NCBI RefSeq assembly: GCF_037975245.1
Contig: NC_092576.1
Span: 44,087,611 to 44,151,610 of the forward strand
From: Apostichopus japonicus
Lineage: Eukaryota > Echinodermata > Holothuroidea > Aspidochirotida > Stichopodidae
DNA length: 64,000 nucleotides
Direction of reading: 5' to 3'
Made by a program: the position numbers and the translations under genes. Positions 23,001 through 32,861 of the stretch are shown here, piece after piece; position 1 is the stretch's first letter, and each line of letters begins with the position of its first letter. The notes below the pieces were generated by a model. It searched no databases, was not told where the DNA came from, and saw nothing but the letters and a program-made list of their open reading frames with translations.

Positions 23001-26000
23001 CTTCATCTTATTGAATATTCAACAGGACTTACTTTGACTTGCTGTACACTCAAATTCTCAAACTCTCTATGTAGGGAGTCTCTATTGACAAGACTCCATC
23101 ATAATGACTATTCAACAGGACTTACTTTGACTTCCTGTACACTCCAATTCTCAAACTCTCTATGTAGGGAGTTTCTATTGACAAGACTCCATCTTAATGA
23201 ATATGCAACAAGACTTACTTTGACTTGTTGTATTCAAACTCTATATGGAGGCAATCCTCGATGCCAACCTCCATCTTGATGGATGAGTTTGTTTCTGGGT
23301 ACTGTGAGAGTGTGTGCACCAATATATCCATCTCTCTGGTAGTATCTGTCAATCGCTTGGTGATGATCACTCTCAAGAAATACCTTAAAACCAAAAAATA
23401 ACCAGGATTTCAAGTGGATACAACTGGCAATCGCCAGCTTAAAATTCTCTTCAATAAATCCGAAAAAAGAAAAGAAAAAAAAATTAAATTTGTAGAAACG
23501 CCAGTCGGCAACCAGTTACAGTGAAAACTTTGACATTGTGTAAAATTTTGTAAAGGTGTAAATTATATGTAGACATAAATTATTGTATCCAGCTTTCTGT
23601 GCAATGGGATGATGCAATTGGGCAAAGTCTGAAATTATTGCAGGTGATTTGTATCACAAGACAACTTAATGTACATTAACTTCCTAGTTGTGAAGGATTA
23701 ATACAAGATTCTGCAACTATTTATCATCTGAAAAGCTCCTCCTTAACTTAACTTCACATAACCTGTACAATATACAATTTTTAAGGTTTCTCACAATTCT
23801 GTATAAAATTAATAGCATTACATAAGTGCCATTAACCCCAGTGTAGGATTGATAAGGTTTCTCACTACTCTATATTAACCTTACCTAAGTACCTTAATTT
23901 CATGTTAACCCCAGTGTAGGATTGATAAGGTTTCTCACTATTCTATATTAACCTTACCTAAGTACCTTAATTTCACATTCATCCCAGTGTAGGATTGATA
24001 AAGTTTCTTGCAATTATAATCTTACTTAAGTACCTTCATTTCAAACATGCCTCTGTGTAGAATTCATGTAAGGCTTTTCAAACAGTTTATATTCTTACAA
24101 GCCCCTTCCTTCAACATTACTTCACATAAATTGTACCTTATAAGGAAAATCTTGAGAGCCTTCCCTTCCAGTACATTAAATTTCACATTAACCAATATGT
24201 AGGATTCATAAGGCTTCTCAAAATTCTGTATAATCTTAGTAGCCTAACCTACAGAAGTATCTTATAATCCTAATCTAAGGCTCTCCTTACCTTAACTTCA
24301 CATTAGCCCCAGTATAAGATTCATAAGGTTTCTCAACATTCATGAATTCAAAAGGGAAGCTTGTCGACTGTGTCAGCTATCCTTACCTTAACTTCACATT
24401 AGCCCCAGTATAGGATTCATAAGGTTTCTCAACGTTCATGAATTCAAAAGGGAAGCTTGTCGACTGTGTCAGCTCTCCTTACCTTAACTTCACATTAGCC
24501 CCAGTATAGGATTCATAAGGTTTCTCAACATTCATGAATTCAAAAGGGAAGCTTGTCGACTGTGTCAGCTCTCCTGGTCGAGCAAGCTCTTTGATGAGGG
24601 ATGTAAACTCATGATGATTGCCACGGTCATAATATAACTCTAGAGACAATAAAAAAAATTAAAAACAATATATATATATATATATGTATGTATGAAAAAA
24701 ATATATGGAAAGAAACATGTTAAAAAAAAAAAATTGGGGGCTAAATATATGATATTTTTTGTCAATGTGTGAAACATTATGTAACATGTCTAATGGTTTA
24801 CTTGAAAGAAAGAATACACACAGTAAATTATAAAATACTACACATGTACTGCAAAATCCATACTGCCAATGTAGCTATACAAATACAGTACAACCAGCAG
24901 CATTGCCATTTTAAAGGAAACCAATTTCACTTCCATCTGTGACAGTAAGGGGCTAAGTTGTAAAGTCGTGTGAGGAGGCGTTAGCCTCATACAAGACTGT
25001 AAACCTTCAACTTTAACTTTTTTAAAAGGACCAGACTTCCTACTTTATACTTCCCATTTAGTAAAGGATTGCCTCACCTATTTGCCCAACAAATTCTATA
25101 CGGATGCCTTGGTGTTCCAGCTTCTTGCCTTTGAGTGTCACATTAACCTATAAAAGAGAAAGCGGTTTAGTTTGTAACACACAGTTCTACAAATTGCACT
25201 GTAAGGCACCGCTACTAACTGAAAGACATGTTAGAACTGTAGATATATATATTACACAGGACATTAAGAAATCTTTCCACAAGTTGACAAGTGGATTACA
25301 AAACAACCTCATTCTGGGCTATCCAAATGATCTGAACAAGACTTGTTTACATATTCTGTACTGCAATTCAGTTGGAACCAATATCCTTACCTTACCAGCC
25401 CTTCCCCAAATTCCTCTGGGATCCCCCACCCTCAACCCCCCACCCTCAACCCCCCTCCCACCTATTTGTGGAACTTTGTGCAACATACTCTGGAATATGT
25501 CAAAGAAGTTTCCTAGTGTTTCTAAGGTATTATACCTTAGTGACTGCACTTTCACATAATTTCCGTTGCTCAGATTTTGCTCTGCGGCTATTGAAACAAT
25601 GTAAATTATGGTTATTATTTATTCTACAAATGTTTTGAGAAATTATATCTGATGTCATTTTGAGGTCAATCCATCACGCATGCACCACAGTGATGTTGAA
25701 AGTGTGTGTATTGACCTGACCATGTACTTCAGAAATGTGGTTACACACTCGGGTAGACACACAAATTTGTATGTCAATTGCTCCTTGTGAAAAGACATAG
25801 AAAAGGGCTGAGAAAGGGTGGGGGGAGGGGTGGGTTGGGGGAGGGAAGGGTGGCAACCCTCTACTTATTGCTGAGGTAATATATACTTGAAATAAGCTGT
25901 CATTTATACAGGATTGTTACACAAATATAATTCTACCTGGTTTCTCAGCTCTTTAAAGAGTCAATGTTCAAAGGACCATACATGTGCCACTTGTTACTGG

Positions 26001-28660
26001 TTGTTTAAGTTGGTCTTTACCATTGGATAATAGGTTGGCGTCGAGTTTAACAATGGTTAAACGTCGGCATAGGTTACGGATTAATGACGATATCAATATC
26101 GATTAAAATAAGGTTAAGGGATGTGAAGTGGTGTGGACAGTGACTGTTTTAGATTCTACCAAAAATACAAAACACCACTTCTTAATAATGGAATATACCG
26201 ACCAGCTAGGAATGGAAGATGATCCTTTAATGAATTCAAACGAACCTTTCCTGTGATGCTTTCACCGTCATAAAACAGATACAGCTTCTCTTTCCTCCCA
26301 TCTTCCGTCTTTATCTCTGCTTGCTTCCTCGTGCTCGCATCGTCCAACACGATATCTATATCAGCTCCTTGACCAAACCCTAAAAAGCTCTGGGAAGATA
26401 TTAAATTATATATTAAACATACTAAGAAAGTCACTGTTCCCCACTAGAGAATAAATATACCACTCATGGTGAGGGAACCCTTTATAGCCCTTATCATCAT
26501 TTATAAAGTAATGACAAATGAAGTGCCATCAAAATTCAGGACAGCTTGAAATAATGTCAACATTTATGGCATTTCAATCTGCCTGTTTATAATATTGCCT
26601 GGGTGCTTCTTCGCTGAATTTCTTACCAAACTGTCCAAATTTCAGTCTAACCTAGCAGGTACACGTTTTACCACCGTTTCCCTGAAGGAAATGAGACATA
26701 ACATCAAGACAAGCTGCTTAATATGGAATTCCTGCTAATCACATAGGAAATTTTGATGAGTGTTAAAAGGATTGTCTGGTGGCCCAAAGAAGTTACCTTA
26801 AAAAATAGTAAATAATTTTCCAAACATGTTGTCAAAGTATGAGAATGCTAATGTTGCGTTTGACAGAGAAACGATTTTTTAATCCTTATGGATAGACATT
26901 TCAAATATGATTTGAACAGTACAATACGTGACGTCAGCTCTGCCATAGCAGATTGCGTCGTAACCCACCCTCCGCACAGTACCTATACGGTAATCACAAC
27001 AAAAACAGCGTTTGTATACAGATAAATTTCTTCCTTAATTTCCGGTGAAATTTCTTAAAAATTAGATATGTTTTCAAAAACTCCTTAAGCCGCCATGTAC
27101 TTGAGCGGTGGTTCCGTGGTCTTTGAGTAACAGAAGGTAAATTTTAACAGCAGACTCTGAGTTGTTCAGGCTATACATCGCGCTATTCAGCTCTAACGCG
27201 AAAAATGTTCGCATGTAGGCTGTACTCAAACGTTGACAATCGGACAGTTCTTCGAAGCCTAAGCTTCTCAGTGCTATATTCTGCTCTGACAACGATTCGA
27301 TCAATTTCTTCAACAATTTCCGGTGAAATTTCTTATAAATTAGATATGATTTAAAAAACTCCTTAAGCCGCGATATATGTAGTAGATCGGTGGTTTCGTG
27401 GTCTTTGTGTAACACAAGATAAGTTTTAACAGCAGGCTCTTCGTTGTTTATACATCGCGGTATCCAGCTCCAGCGCGAAGAATGTTCGCGTGTATAGGCT
27501 ACTCTAACGTTTACAATCGGACAGTTCTGCGATGACATCGATCCCGCCAAGTTTCATCTTTCGGTTTAACGAATACTTTACAAGTTTCCTTTTACTGTTA
27601 ATTTGATCCGTGAATTTTATTTCAGCGATTTCGAAGAACAGTTTATGAACTGTGGTTTGAGTGTGAGTATACTATGTGTAAGGCTATACAAGTACACCAA
27701 CTGAGCATCGTAGTATATACGTTCGCGAGTATGTACGTTACATATATTTGAGGCAATCCAATGTGCTTACACGTGAGTTAATTTGCTGCGGAATTGGGAG
27801 CACTTGCTAACTTCAAGTCGCCTGTTTTGCCTATCTGCAAGCACTACGTCAATCACCATATTGAAGCGTTCGAACAAACGGTACTTTTGGTGAGAAACTG
27901 GTGAATTTGAAAACCAGATTTCTACAAGAAGAAAACGTCGAATGGGGACAATTTTTACATGGTTAGAAAGAGAAAAATAATAACTACAAGGACAATGTAT
28001 CAAAATCTTCCACCAGACAATTCCTTTAATGCCCAAGCATATCTTTGGCTAGGTAGGTGTTTCTTTCATAGGTCCAGCTAAACTAAGAATGTTTGGCCTA
28101 CCCTTCCCACAAACGTTGGAAAGTCACGTTGGATTGAACCATGGTACTTGGTAGTAACTAGTATGGTACTTGATAATGGTACTTGGTAGGCCTAACATAG
28201 CCTAACTTTAGGCATTTACAAAAAAAAAATTATCACATTAAACTTAGATCTGTGGTTTAGGTAACGGTTGTATATCATAGGAATCGTCTTCTTGCTACGT
28301 AGTCTACAAGTTTACAGTGTAGGCTAGCAGTTTCCATAAGTTATCTGTCGGTCTAGACCTACTGTAACTAGGCCTAGGTGTAAGTTAGACCTTCGTACCG
28401 CGATAAAGTAGGATAGGCCTTTGCATTAGTATAGTGCTTAGCTAGGCCTGAACTTATCGTAGAACGACAGCGGAAGACTGTGTGCTAGTGCTACGAGTAC
28501 GATTCGAATACGAGCACTATGTTACACTTACAGCGTTCGAAGTACGAGTGCTAACGTTAGTTTTTGACGGACAAAAGCCAGTTTGGTGAGATTCATACTT
28601 AATCTAAGCTTCTTACACCATCCAATTCATATTATATCAATAGAAAAATTAACTTACCAT
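16958..28660 (-). CDS. VPS26: VPS26 ortholog, retromer arrestin-fold subunit (9 coding exons)
   Basis: VPS26 pairs with VPS35 and VPS29 to recycle cargo from endosomes. Minus-strand exons in order: 28658-28660, 26246-26389, 25078-25147, 24483-24639, 23219-23383, 21750-21856, 20788-20856, 17586-17728 and 16958-17056. All phases agree and give 318 residues (vertebrate VPS26A/B about 327-336). Landmarks are MSFLGFG at the N-terminus, LYLFYDGESITGKV, LEHQGIRIEFVGQIE, the near-invariant SSIKMEVGIEDCLHIEFEYN, YHLKDVIVGKIYFLLVRIKI, IAKYEIMDGAPVRGESIPIR and ERRYFKQQEI. The YELTPTMRD and YYLNLVLVDEEERRYF segments resemble VPS26B slightly more. Introns 4, 5 and 7 contain large tandem arrays, two of them derived from the gene's own exon ends. 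The gene is complete and shows no disabling change. Confidence 0.97.
17586..17728 (-). CDS. VPS26: VPS26 coding exon 8
   Basis: Acceptor ccttaag and donor gttagc. It encodes ESIPIRLFLSGYELTPTMRD and then VNKKFSVRYYLNLVLVDEEE through RRYFKQQ. Confidence 0.96.
17930..19680. repeat. ~146-bp tandem array in VPS26 intron 7 with DR1 motifs
   Basis: About eleven to twelve diverged units, each with TTGACCTCTGGTGACC, TGACCTTTGACCTYCATGAA, GGGCTACC and CTTGAGATATCGTGTTTACA. TGACCTTTGACCT, the complement of AGGTCAAAGGTCA (a perfect DR1), occurs at 17974, 18245, 18832, 19123, 19268 and 19560; units at about 18976 and 19413 have one-mismatch or changed forms. Confidence 0.9.
19800..20420. repeat. 30-bp minisatellite in VPS26 intron 7
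   Basis: About twenty copies of a unit containing ACTCACATGAGACAGGGTAC followed by CACACAACCC. On the gene's sense (minus) strand nearly every unit contains CATGTGAGT, a donor-like GTGAGT. The long plus-strand open frames here arise because 30 is divisible by three. Confidence 0.95.
20788..20856 (-). CDS. VPS26: VPS26 coding exon 7
   Basis: Acceptor tcgccag and donor gtgagt. It encodes PNTFNENETIAKYEIMDGAP then VR. Confidence 0.95.
21301..21360. repeat. TA-rich microsatellite
   Basis: Imperfect alternating TA tract in VPS26 intron 6. Confidence 0.85.
21467..21540 (+). mobile_element. tRNA-like SINE head
   Basis: A box TAGCCTAACGG (21474-21484) and B box GGTTCAAATCC (21517-21527), 33 bases apart, as in tRNA genes. 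The sequence continues into T-rich DNA without good acceptor-stem pairing, so a SINE head or tRNA relic is likelier than a working tRNA gene. It lies antisense in VPS26 intron 6. Confidence 0.55.
21750..21856 (-). CDS. VPS26: VPS26 coding exon 6
   Basis: Acceptor cctgctag and donor gtaagt. It encodes YHLKDVIVGKIYFLLVRIKI then KHMELAIIKRETTGS, nearly identical to vertebrates. Confidence 0.96.
22221..23218 (-). repeat. 93-bp satellite derived from VPS26 exon 5 3' end plus donor site
   Basis: Eleven units, with CTATG landmarks at 22231, 22324, 22417 and so on to 23160. On the minus strand each unit has TTAAGATGGAG, CCCTACATAGAGAGTTTGA and CAAGTCAAAGTAAGT, then TGTTGAATATTC. These match in order the last ~65 bases of VPS26 exon 5 (ATCAAGATGGAG, CTCCATATAGAGTTTGA, CAAGTCAAA), its gtaagt donor and the first intron bases. 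The unit is about 12 bases longer than the exon segment because of an insertion after GAGTTTGA. It fills most of intron 5. Because 93 is divisible by three, open frames run along both strands by chance. Confidence 0.93.
23219..23383 (-). CDS. VPS26: VPS26 coding exon 5
   Basis: Acceptor gttttaag and donor gtaagt. It encodes YFLRVIITKRLTDTTREMDI, LVHTLSQYPETN and the near-invariant SSIKMEVGIEDCLHIEFEYN. Its last ~65 bases and donor are the source of the adjacent 93-bp array. Reading past the donor meets TAA at once, so failure to splice would truncate the protein. Confidence 0.96.
23745..24482 (-). repeat. Ladder of copies of VPS26 exon 4 3' end plus donor site
   Basis: Two 96-bp copies (24291-24386 and 24387-24482) are almost identical to the last ~93 bases of exon 4 with its gtaagg donor; I count about two differences in each. 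Donor-site complements CCTTAC lie at 24285, 24381 and 24477 (96-bp spacing). Further into the intron, copies at roughly 24177, 24110, 24040, 23976, 23905, 23828 and 23748 keep only the CACATTAACCCCAGTGTAGG and GGTTTCTCA landmarks and are strongly decayed. Eight shared bases, AGGAGAGC, occur at both ends of the copied segment. Confidence 0.92.
24483..24639 (-). CDS. VPS26: VPS26 coding exon 4
   Basis: Acceptor tctctag and donor gtaagg. It encodes LYYDRGNHHEFTSLIKELAR, PGELTQSTSFPFEFMNVEKP and YESYTGANVKLR. The copy at 24483-24575 is taken as functional because only it continues into the upstream half of the exon. Confidence 0.95.
24665..24690. repeat. Short TA microsatellite
   Basis: Alternating TA run in VPS26 intron 3. 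Confidence 0.8.
24947..25018 (+). mobile_element. SINE 3' tail fragment
   Basis: Carries GTTGTAAAGTCGTGTGAGGA and ACAAGACTGTAAACCT, the tail of the 6928-7318 SINE, without its tRNA-like head. It is a 5'-truncated copy in VPS26 intron 3. Confidence 0.8.
25078..25147 (-). CDS. VPS26: VPS26 coding exon 3
   Basis: Acceptor tttatag and donor gtgagg. It encodes VNVTLKGKKLEHQGIRIEFV then GQI. Confidence 0.95.
26246..26389 (-). CDS. VPS26: VPS26 coding exon 2
   Basis: Acceptor tcccag. It encodes SFLGFGQGADIDIVLDDAST and then KTEDGRKEKLYLFYDGESIT-GK. The donor gttcgt is weak, but it gives the conserved GK/V junction with exon 3. Confidence 0.94.
26763..28029. mobile_element. TTAA-flanked inverted-repeat element in VPS26 intron 1
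   Basis: Left end TTAA-AAGGATTGTCTGGTGG at 26763; right end CCACCAGACAATTCCT-TTAA ending at 28029. The ends are imperfect inverted repeats with TTAA on the outside, as expected for a TTAA-target element such as piggyBac-like MITEs. It contains a ~270-bp internal tandem duplication (about 27030-27540). No transposase is recognised. Confidence 0.6.
27035..27540. repeat. Two-copy ~270-bp tandem duplication
   Basis: TTTCCGGTGAAATTTCTTA is followed by AAATTAGATATG, CTCCTTAAGCCGC, GGTGGTTYCGTGGTCTTTG and CAATCGGACAGTTCT in both copies. A 158-codon minus-strand open frame spans them and shows the same duplication at protein level, but has no recognised family. Confidence 0.8.
28658..28660 (-). CDS. 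VPS26: VPS26 exon 1 coding part (start codon only)
   Basis: Minus-strand ATG directly followed by gtaag. Joined to exon 2 it gives M-SFLGFG, matching the family's MSFLGG start. The 5'UTR lies above 28660; a three-codon upstream open frame (ATG TTC TGA) precedes it. Confidence 0.82.
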
Positions 28661-29311
28661 TGTGGAAAATTAAATATTACAGTCACAGTGGAATTTCAGA
28701 ACATTGTTTTGATACGATATAGCACTGTCCTGATATATGCTCACAAGACGTGAATTCCAACCTTTGACCTGATTAAATGGGAGGCGGTCCATCAACTGTA
28801 TTAAATAAATAGAATAGCGTCCTCTATTTTACACTCAACATCAGAAGGTTTTGATACGTGGTTGAAGCTAACTTACATTTTGCCCGACTAGGTTCGGTGT
28901 CACGGCACCTTTATAGTTGACATACTATATACAACGTTACCATATGATATTTAGATCTAAACAGCACATGGTACTAAGCATTGGTATACGTGAACCAGAA
29001 TGAGCTTACCGTAATTTTATTGAAGTCGTCGCAGGGTGACACTTGAATCTTTCCTTTTTTTCATCATTTCTTTGACATCGATAGCATTTTAATATAGTCA
29101 TCACTGAGCGAGAATTTCCAAGACAAAGAGTTCAGACTTTTATGCACTAAGTGACATAGCTACACCTCATGTGACCGCTAATATGTAGTTAATCAATTCT
29201 GAGGCGTTCTACCATTAGCATTCGATATATGAGAATGTAGTACTGGTGCATGGGAGCTGCATGTTAGGACATATTGTTAATGTTACCTTGGCCTACTACT
29301 ATGTATTGTGT
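28661..29311 (-). promoter_or_regulatory. VPS26 5' leader and upstream region
   Basis: No coding similarity. It should contain the VPS26 transcription start. No TATA box can be assigned. AT-rich, not a CpG island. Confidence 0.35.
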
Positions 29312-29690
29312 ACCCATATCCTACTTCAAAGCACTGGAGCTGACAGTATGAACAGTTCCTCACTGTTATCTGATTTTAATGCTTATACCACTCTATACTG
29401 TCCTGCAATATCATGCTTCAAAGCATTCATACTGGCAGTATGAGCAGTTCCTAACCCTTGGTGTTCATATAGAAACATGAATATTCATACTGTCAGTATG
29501 AGTACCACCCAGTTGGGACAATTTTTTGTATACTGTAGTGTCATGTCCTGCTTTTGAGCACTCGTATTGTCAGTACGAGCAGTATGAATATCATGTTTAC
29601 ATCAGATCAAGGTTAGGAACTGTTTGTACTGTCAATACCAGTGCTTTGAAGCATGACACTGGAGTACAGTTTAGAGAGGTATTAGCATTG
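29312..29690. repeat. Inverted-repeat form of the RNF2 intron-7 repeat
   Basis: The left part has CTTCAAAGCACTGG, CAGTATGAACAGTTCC and CCACTCTATACTGTCC in the 9297-array orientation. The right part (about 29605-29690) has GGTTAGGAACTGT, CAGTGCTTTGAAGCATG and GAGGTATTAGCATTG, their complements. The whole could fold into a long hairpin, as some MITEs do. Confidence 0.75.
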
Positions 29691-29741
29691 AACTGGCTGT
29701 GAGTACTTAGAAGCATGTTCTGGGAGGGCAGTATCTATATA

Positions 29742-29869
<128 letters not shown>

Positions 29870-30159
29870 CCAAAAAAAATGGCCCAACTGGGTGTTTTGA
29901 CAAAACAAGCTAGTAAAATAAAGCACTAACCAATGCTGGATAAATTATTTCCTTCCTAGAAGACGGGACCCGGCAAAAGTATACCAGAAAAACTATCGAA
30001 ATAGCCATAGGGCCTACTGTGACTGTGTAGTGTATTGGTTATTCAAACTTGATATATTGATAACAGCCACCCCCCACCCACCCCTACTCCACCACTCCCT
30101 TACCAACACATGCATCAATCCTGTTCCTCCTTCCCTTCTCTTAAAAGCTAACATAACAG

Positions 30160-30300
30160 GGGCTTATCCAGGATTTTCTAACCCGGGGGGCGCGAATTAC
30201 TATCTAAGCGGAGCGCCACCATCGGTTGGCGCGCAGCGTACACGAAAATTTCTGGATTTCATACCCCCAGATCACCGGAAATGGCACTTCTCGGGCTTGA
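30160..30300. mobile_element. MITE-like fragment, copy B of the hairpin-block family
   Basis: Starts with CAGGGGCTTATCCAGG and from 30200 shares TATCTAAGCGGAGCGCCACC and ATCGGTTGGCGCGCAGCGTA with the 2952 copy, then CCCCAGATCACC and GGCACTTCTCGGG. The right end is not found. Confidence 0.6.
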
Positions 30301-30973
30301 AATGACCAACCAGATGTACACTCTTGCCTGAGAACCAAGAATTTCCCAATAGTTTTTTCCATCCATAACCTTTTTGAAGATTGTCACACATCACGTTGAC
30401 CTCATCGCATCAGCTGTGGATCATTGCTTTTTGTAGGTGATTCTACGTCGCGGCGGCCCACAATACCCCTAAGCCCATTGTTCAAGGTTTAAGACCATTA
30501 CTTGTTAAGAATTTGAAAAATCACAATTCTCGTGAATAAATTCACTTCAAAACATACCCATATACGGTAGTTGCACAAAATTCTATATAGAAAAACCTCC
30601 TTCAACCCCAATTGCACGAGTAGAGGGAAGTATGATGAAGAATTGTGGTCAGGGAATTTTCGAAAATTCAGAAAGTTAATTTTTTGGTGTACAAATATTA
30701 AAACCTCTTATTACGGCTACTATAATACTTCGTTGAAGGAAATGAAAAAATACCAGATATTTCCGAAACCGAACACTACACACATAGACAGTTGGAGGCA
30801 ATCCCATTTTCATGCTCACTGATAATTATGATGTGATATCTGCTGTTTGCTTTACAAATTCGAATAATTGAAATGAGACTGAAATAAATAACTATTATCT
30901 GCGTATTGTGCAATTGCGCAACGATGAGCCTGGGGGCTCCTGGCCCAAAGGGGCCCCCTATCAGGAGGTCCAA

Positions 30974-31150
30974 GCAAGGGCGTCCGCAGAAATGTTTACA
31001 TGGGGGGGGGGGGATCAGTAGGTCATATAGGTGTAACACACTACTTGATTCTGTCTAAGCGGAGCGCCACCATTGGTTGGCGTGGAGCGTACGACGATTT
31101 TTTTGCCAAAAATACTCCTAGATCTTGGGAAAAGACACTTCCCGTTCAAG
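30974..31150. mobile_element. MITE-like fragment, copy C of the hairpin-block family
   Basis: After CAAGGGCGTCCGCAGAAATG and a G-run, from 31051 it has TGTCTAAGCGGAGCGCCACC then ATTGGTTGGCGTGGAGCGTA and ACACTTCCCG. It is a more diverged copy with unclear right boundary. Confidence 0.55.
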
Positions 31151-32860
31151 TTGCATTTACACATCGGGTATTTTGAGATCTCATGTCTTAGGATTTTGAC
31201 TTTCAATAATTACAGTATATCATTATGGGTCCGTATGCAATGAACATAACTAGAGAACTGTTGGTTGGGGGAAATCATTGAAATGTCAAATGCTTAACTT
31301 TCGTTTTTAATTTTTGATTTTCCAGGGCGGGGGGGGGGGGGGCAGCTCCAACTGTATGGAGTATATGGAGACTACTGTACAAATACAGTAATCAAACCTA
31401 AGCATAGGCCTAATTTGGGCAAAAACTGTCTCCATCTAAGCTCAATTTCCTGTGCTCTTTTATACTTACCAGATTCACCGAAGGCAGGCATCTTTATTCT
31501 TACCTTTTATTATTATATTTATATGAAAGCCTTGCCTTCTTTTTCAAATGAACGCAGTTTCAAGTGTGTTGGTTGTTGGGTCATTGTTTTAGAATTTTTC
31601 AAAAAATCATATGTTGTACTTTGTTTTTCATTATAATAATAAATAACACAACTAACTCGATACGTACATTAATACCCAATGAGCCAATGATCATGATGTC
31701 CGTATATCACATGAAAATATTTATATTGTCTTCTATATTGTCTTCTTTTTGTTTTCTTTCCCAGTAAACGGGCCCTCCCTATCCAAAGAGGTACCCTTTT
31801 GTGTGCATCCGTATAGCGGGGCCCCCTTTTGGTCGGGGCAACCGGCTCAGCACGGTCCGAGCCTTTAGGAGTTATACGCTACTTTGCCCCACATTCTTTT
31901 CATTTCGAAAGAGTTTCAATTTCATTACACACTGAAGGCTTTGATTCTCTATCTGCCTTCAGTTAAGGGAAGATCTTGGGATTTTCATCCCTATCGCTAG
32001 ATATTGCTAGATATCCATACAGTACAGTGCCCTTGGGATTTCTTGGATTTTTTTCGGGGCCCGATCTCGGGAAATCGCAAAGTCGGGAGTGGTCACACAC
32101 CAAGTAGATCAGTGCAGGACCCCTTGAAGTCACTAATCACAACCCGATCACTTGTTATCAATGAAGTGGTGTGTTGCCGGATTTTGTCAAGGTCTTGGTA
32201 CTACGGGCGAAGGCCATTAATTAAGTCTCGTAACTCATCGGGAAGCGATTAGAGGGGTGGGGCGTAGGGTTGTGGGCGCGCGTTTTCATGCAGATGGGAC
32301 CAACCTCAAGAAGTGGTGGGTTCGTCCTTTTCTCCATTTTCTCTCTTTCTTCTTTTTCATTTCCCTTCCTCCCTCTCCTCCCTCCTCTCCCCCCTCTTTT
32401 TCCTTTTTTTTTCATTTTTCTCTCTCCTCTTATTCTTACCCGGGGGCGCGCGCCGCAACGCCCTTGGATACGCGCCTGCATAAAGTTTCCTGGTAAAGTT
32501 TCCTGTACATATAAGCCACAAGATTTGGGTAATTAAGACATGAACTAGGTCGTACACAAGTCTACACATGGTAGGCTAACTAGCTGTATCATAATATGCT
32601 TTCTGAGAGGCTATACATAACTGTAGGGATTATTCTTTGGTAAAAGAGCAAAAAGGGTTACCCCCCCCAAAAAAAAAAAAAAAAAAATTACATGGATGTG
32701 TCTCAAAAGTATTATATTGACAACTTCCAACACTAGTTACACAACAATAATTCAATCCAGTAAAATTCTTCATGTGAATATTAAGGTTAACCTTCGGTTC
32801 CACAGAGACCACACATTAAAACCAGCTTGTGCACTCGACTGTCACAATTATGCAACAGTA
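31151..32860. other. Gene-free, low-complexity patches
   Basis: No exon recognised. It has a G-run at 31325, a pyrimidine-rich tract at 32320-32430 that gives spurious open frames, and CCGGGGGCGCGCGCCGCAAC at 32440 followed by GCGCCTG, possibly another CAG...CTG MITE end. Confidence 0.4.
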
Positions 32861-32861
32861 C

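Noticed and set aside
22249-23279. Long open frames on both strands across the 93-bp array
   Set aside because: The period is a multiple of three, so any stop-free frame stays open. The sense-strand frame is not the VPS26 reading frame, which has a stop in each unit.
27074-27550. 158-codon minus-strand frame with internal duplication
   Set aside because: No family resemblance, and it lies in a repeated element within VPS26 intron 1. Kept only as part of the repeat.
32320-32480. Overlapping frames in a pyrimidine-rich tract
   Set aside because: Low-complexity C/T sequence gives Ser/Phe/Pro- or Arg/Lys/Glu-rich frames on both strands by composition alone.
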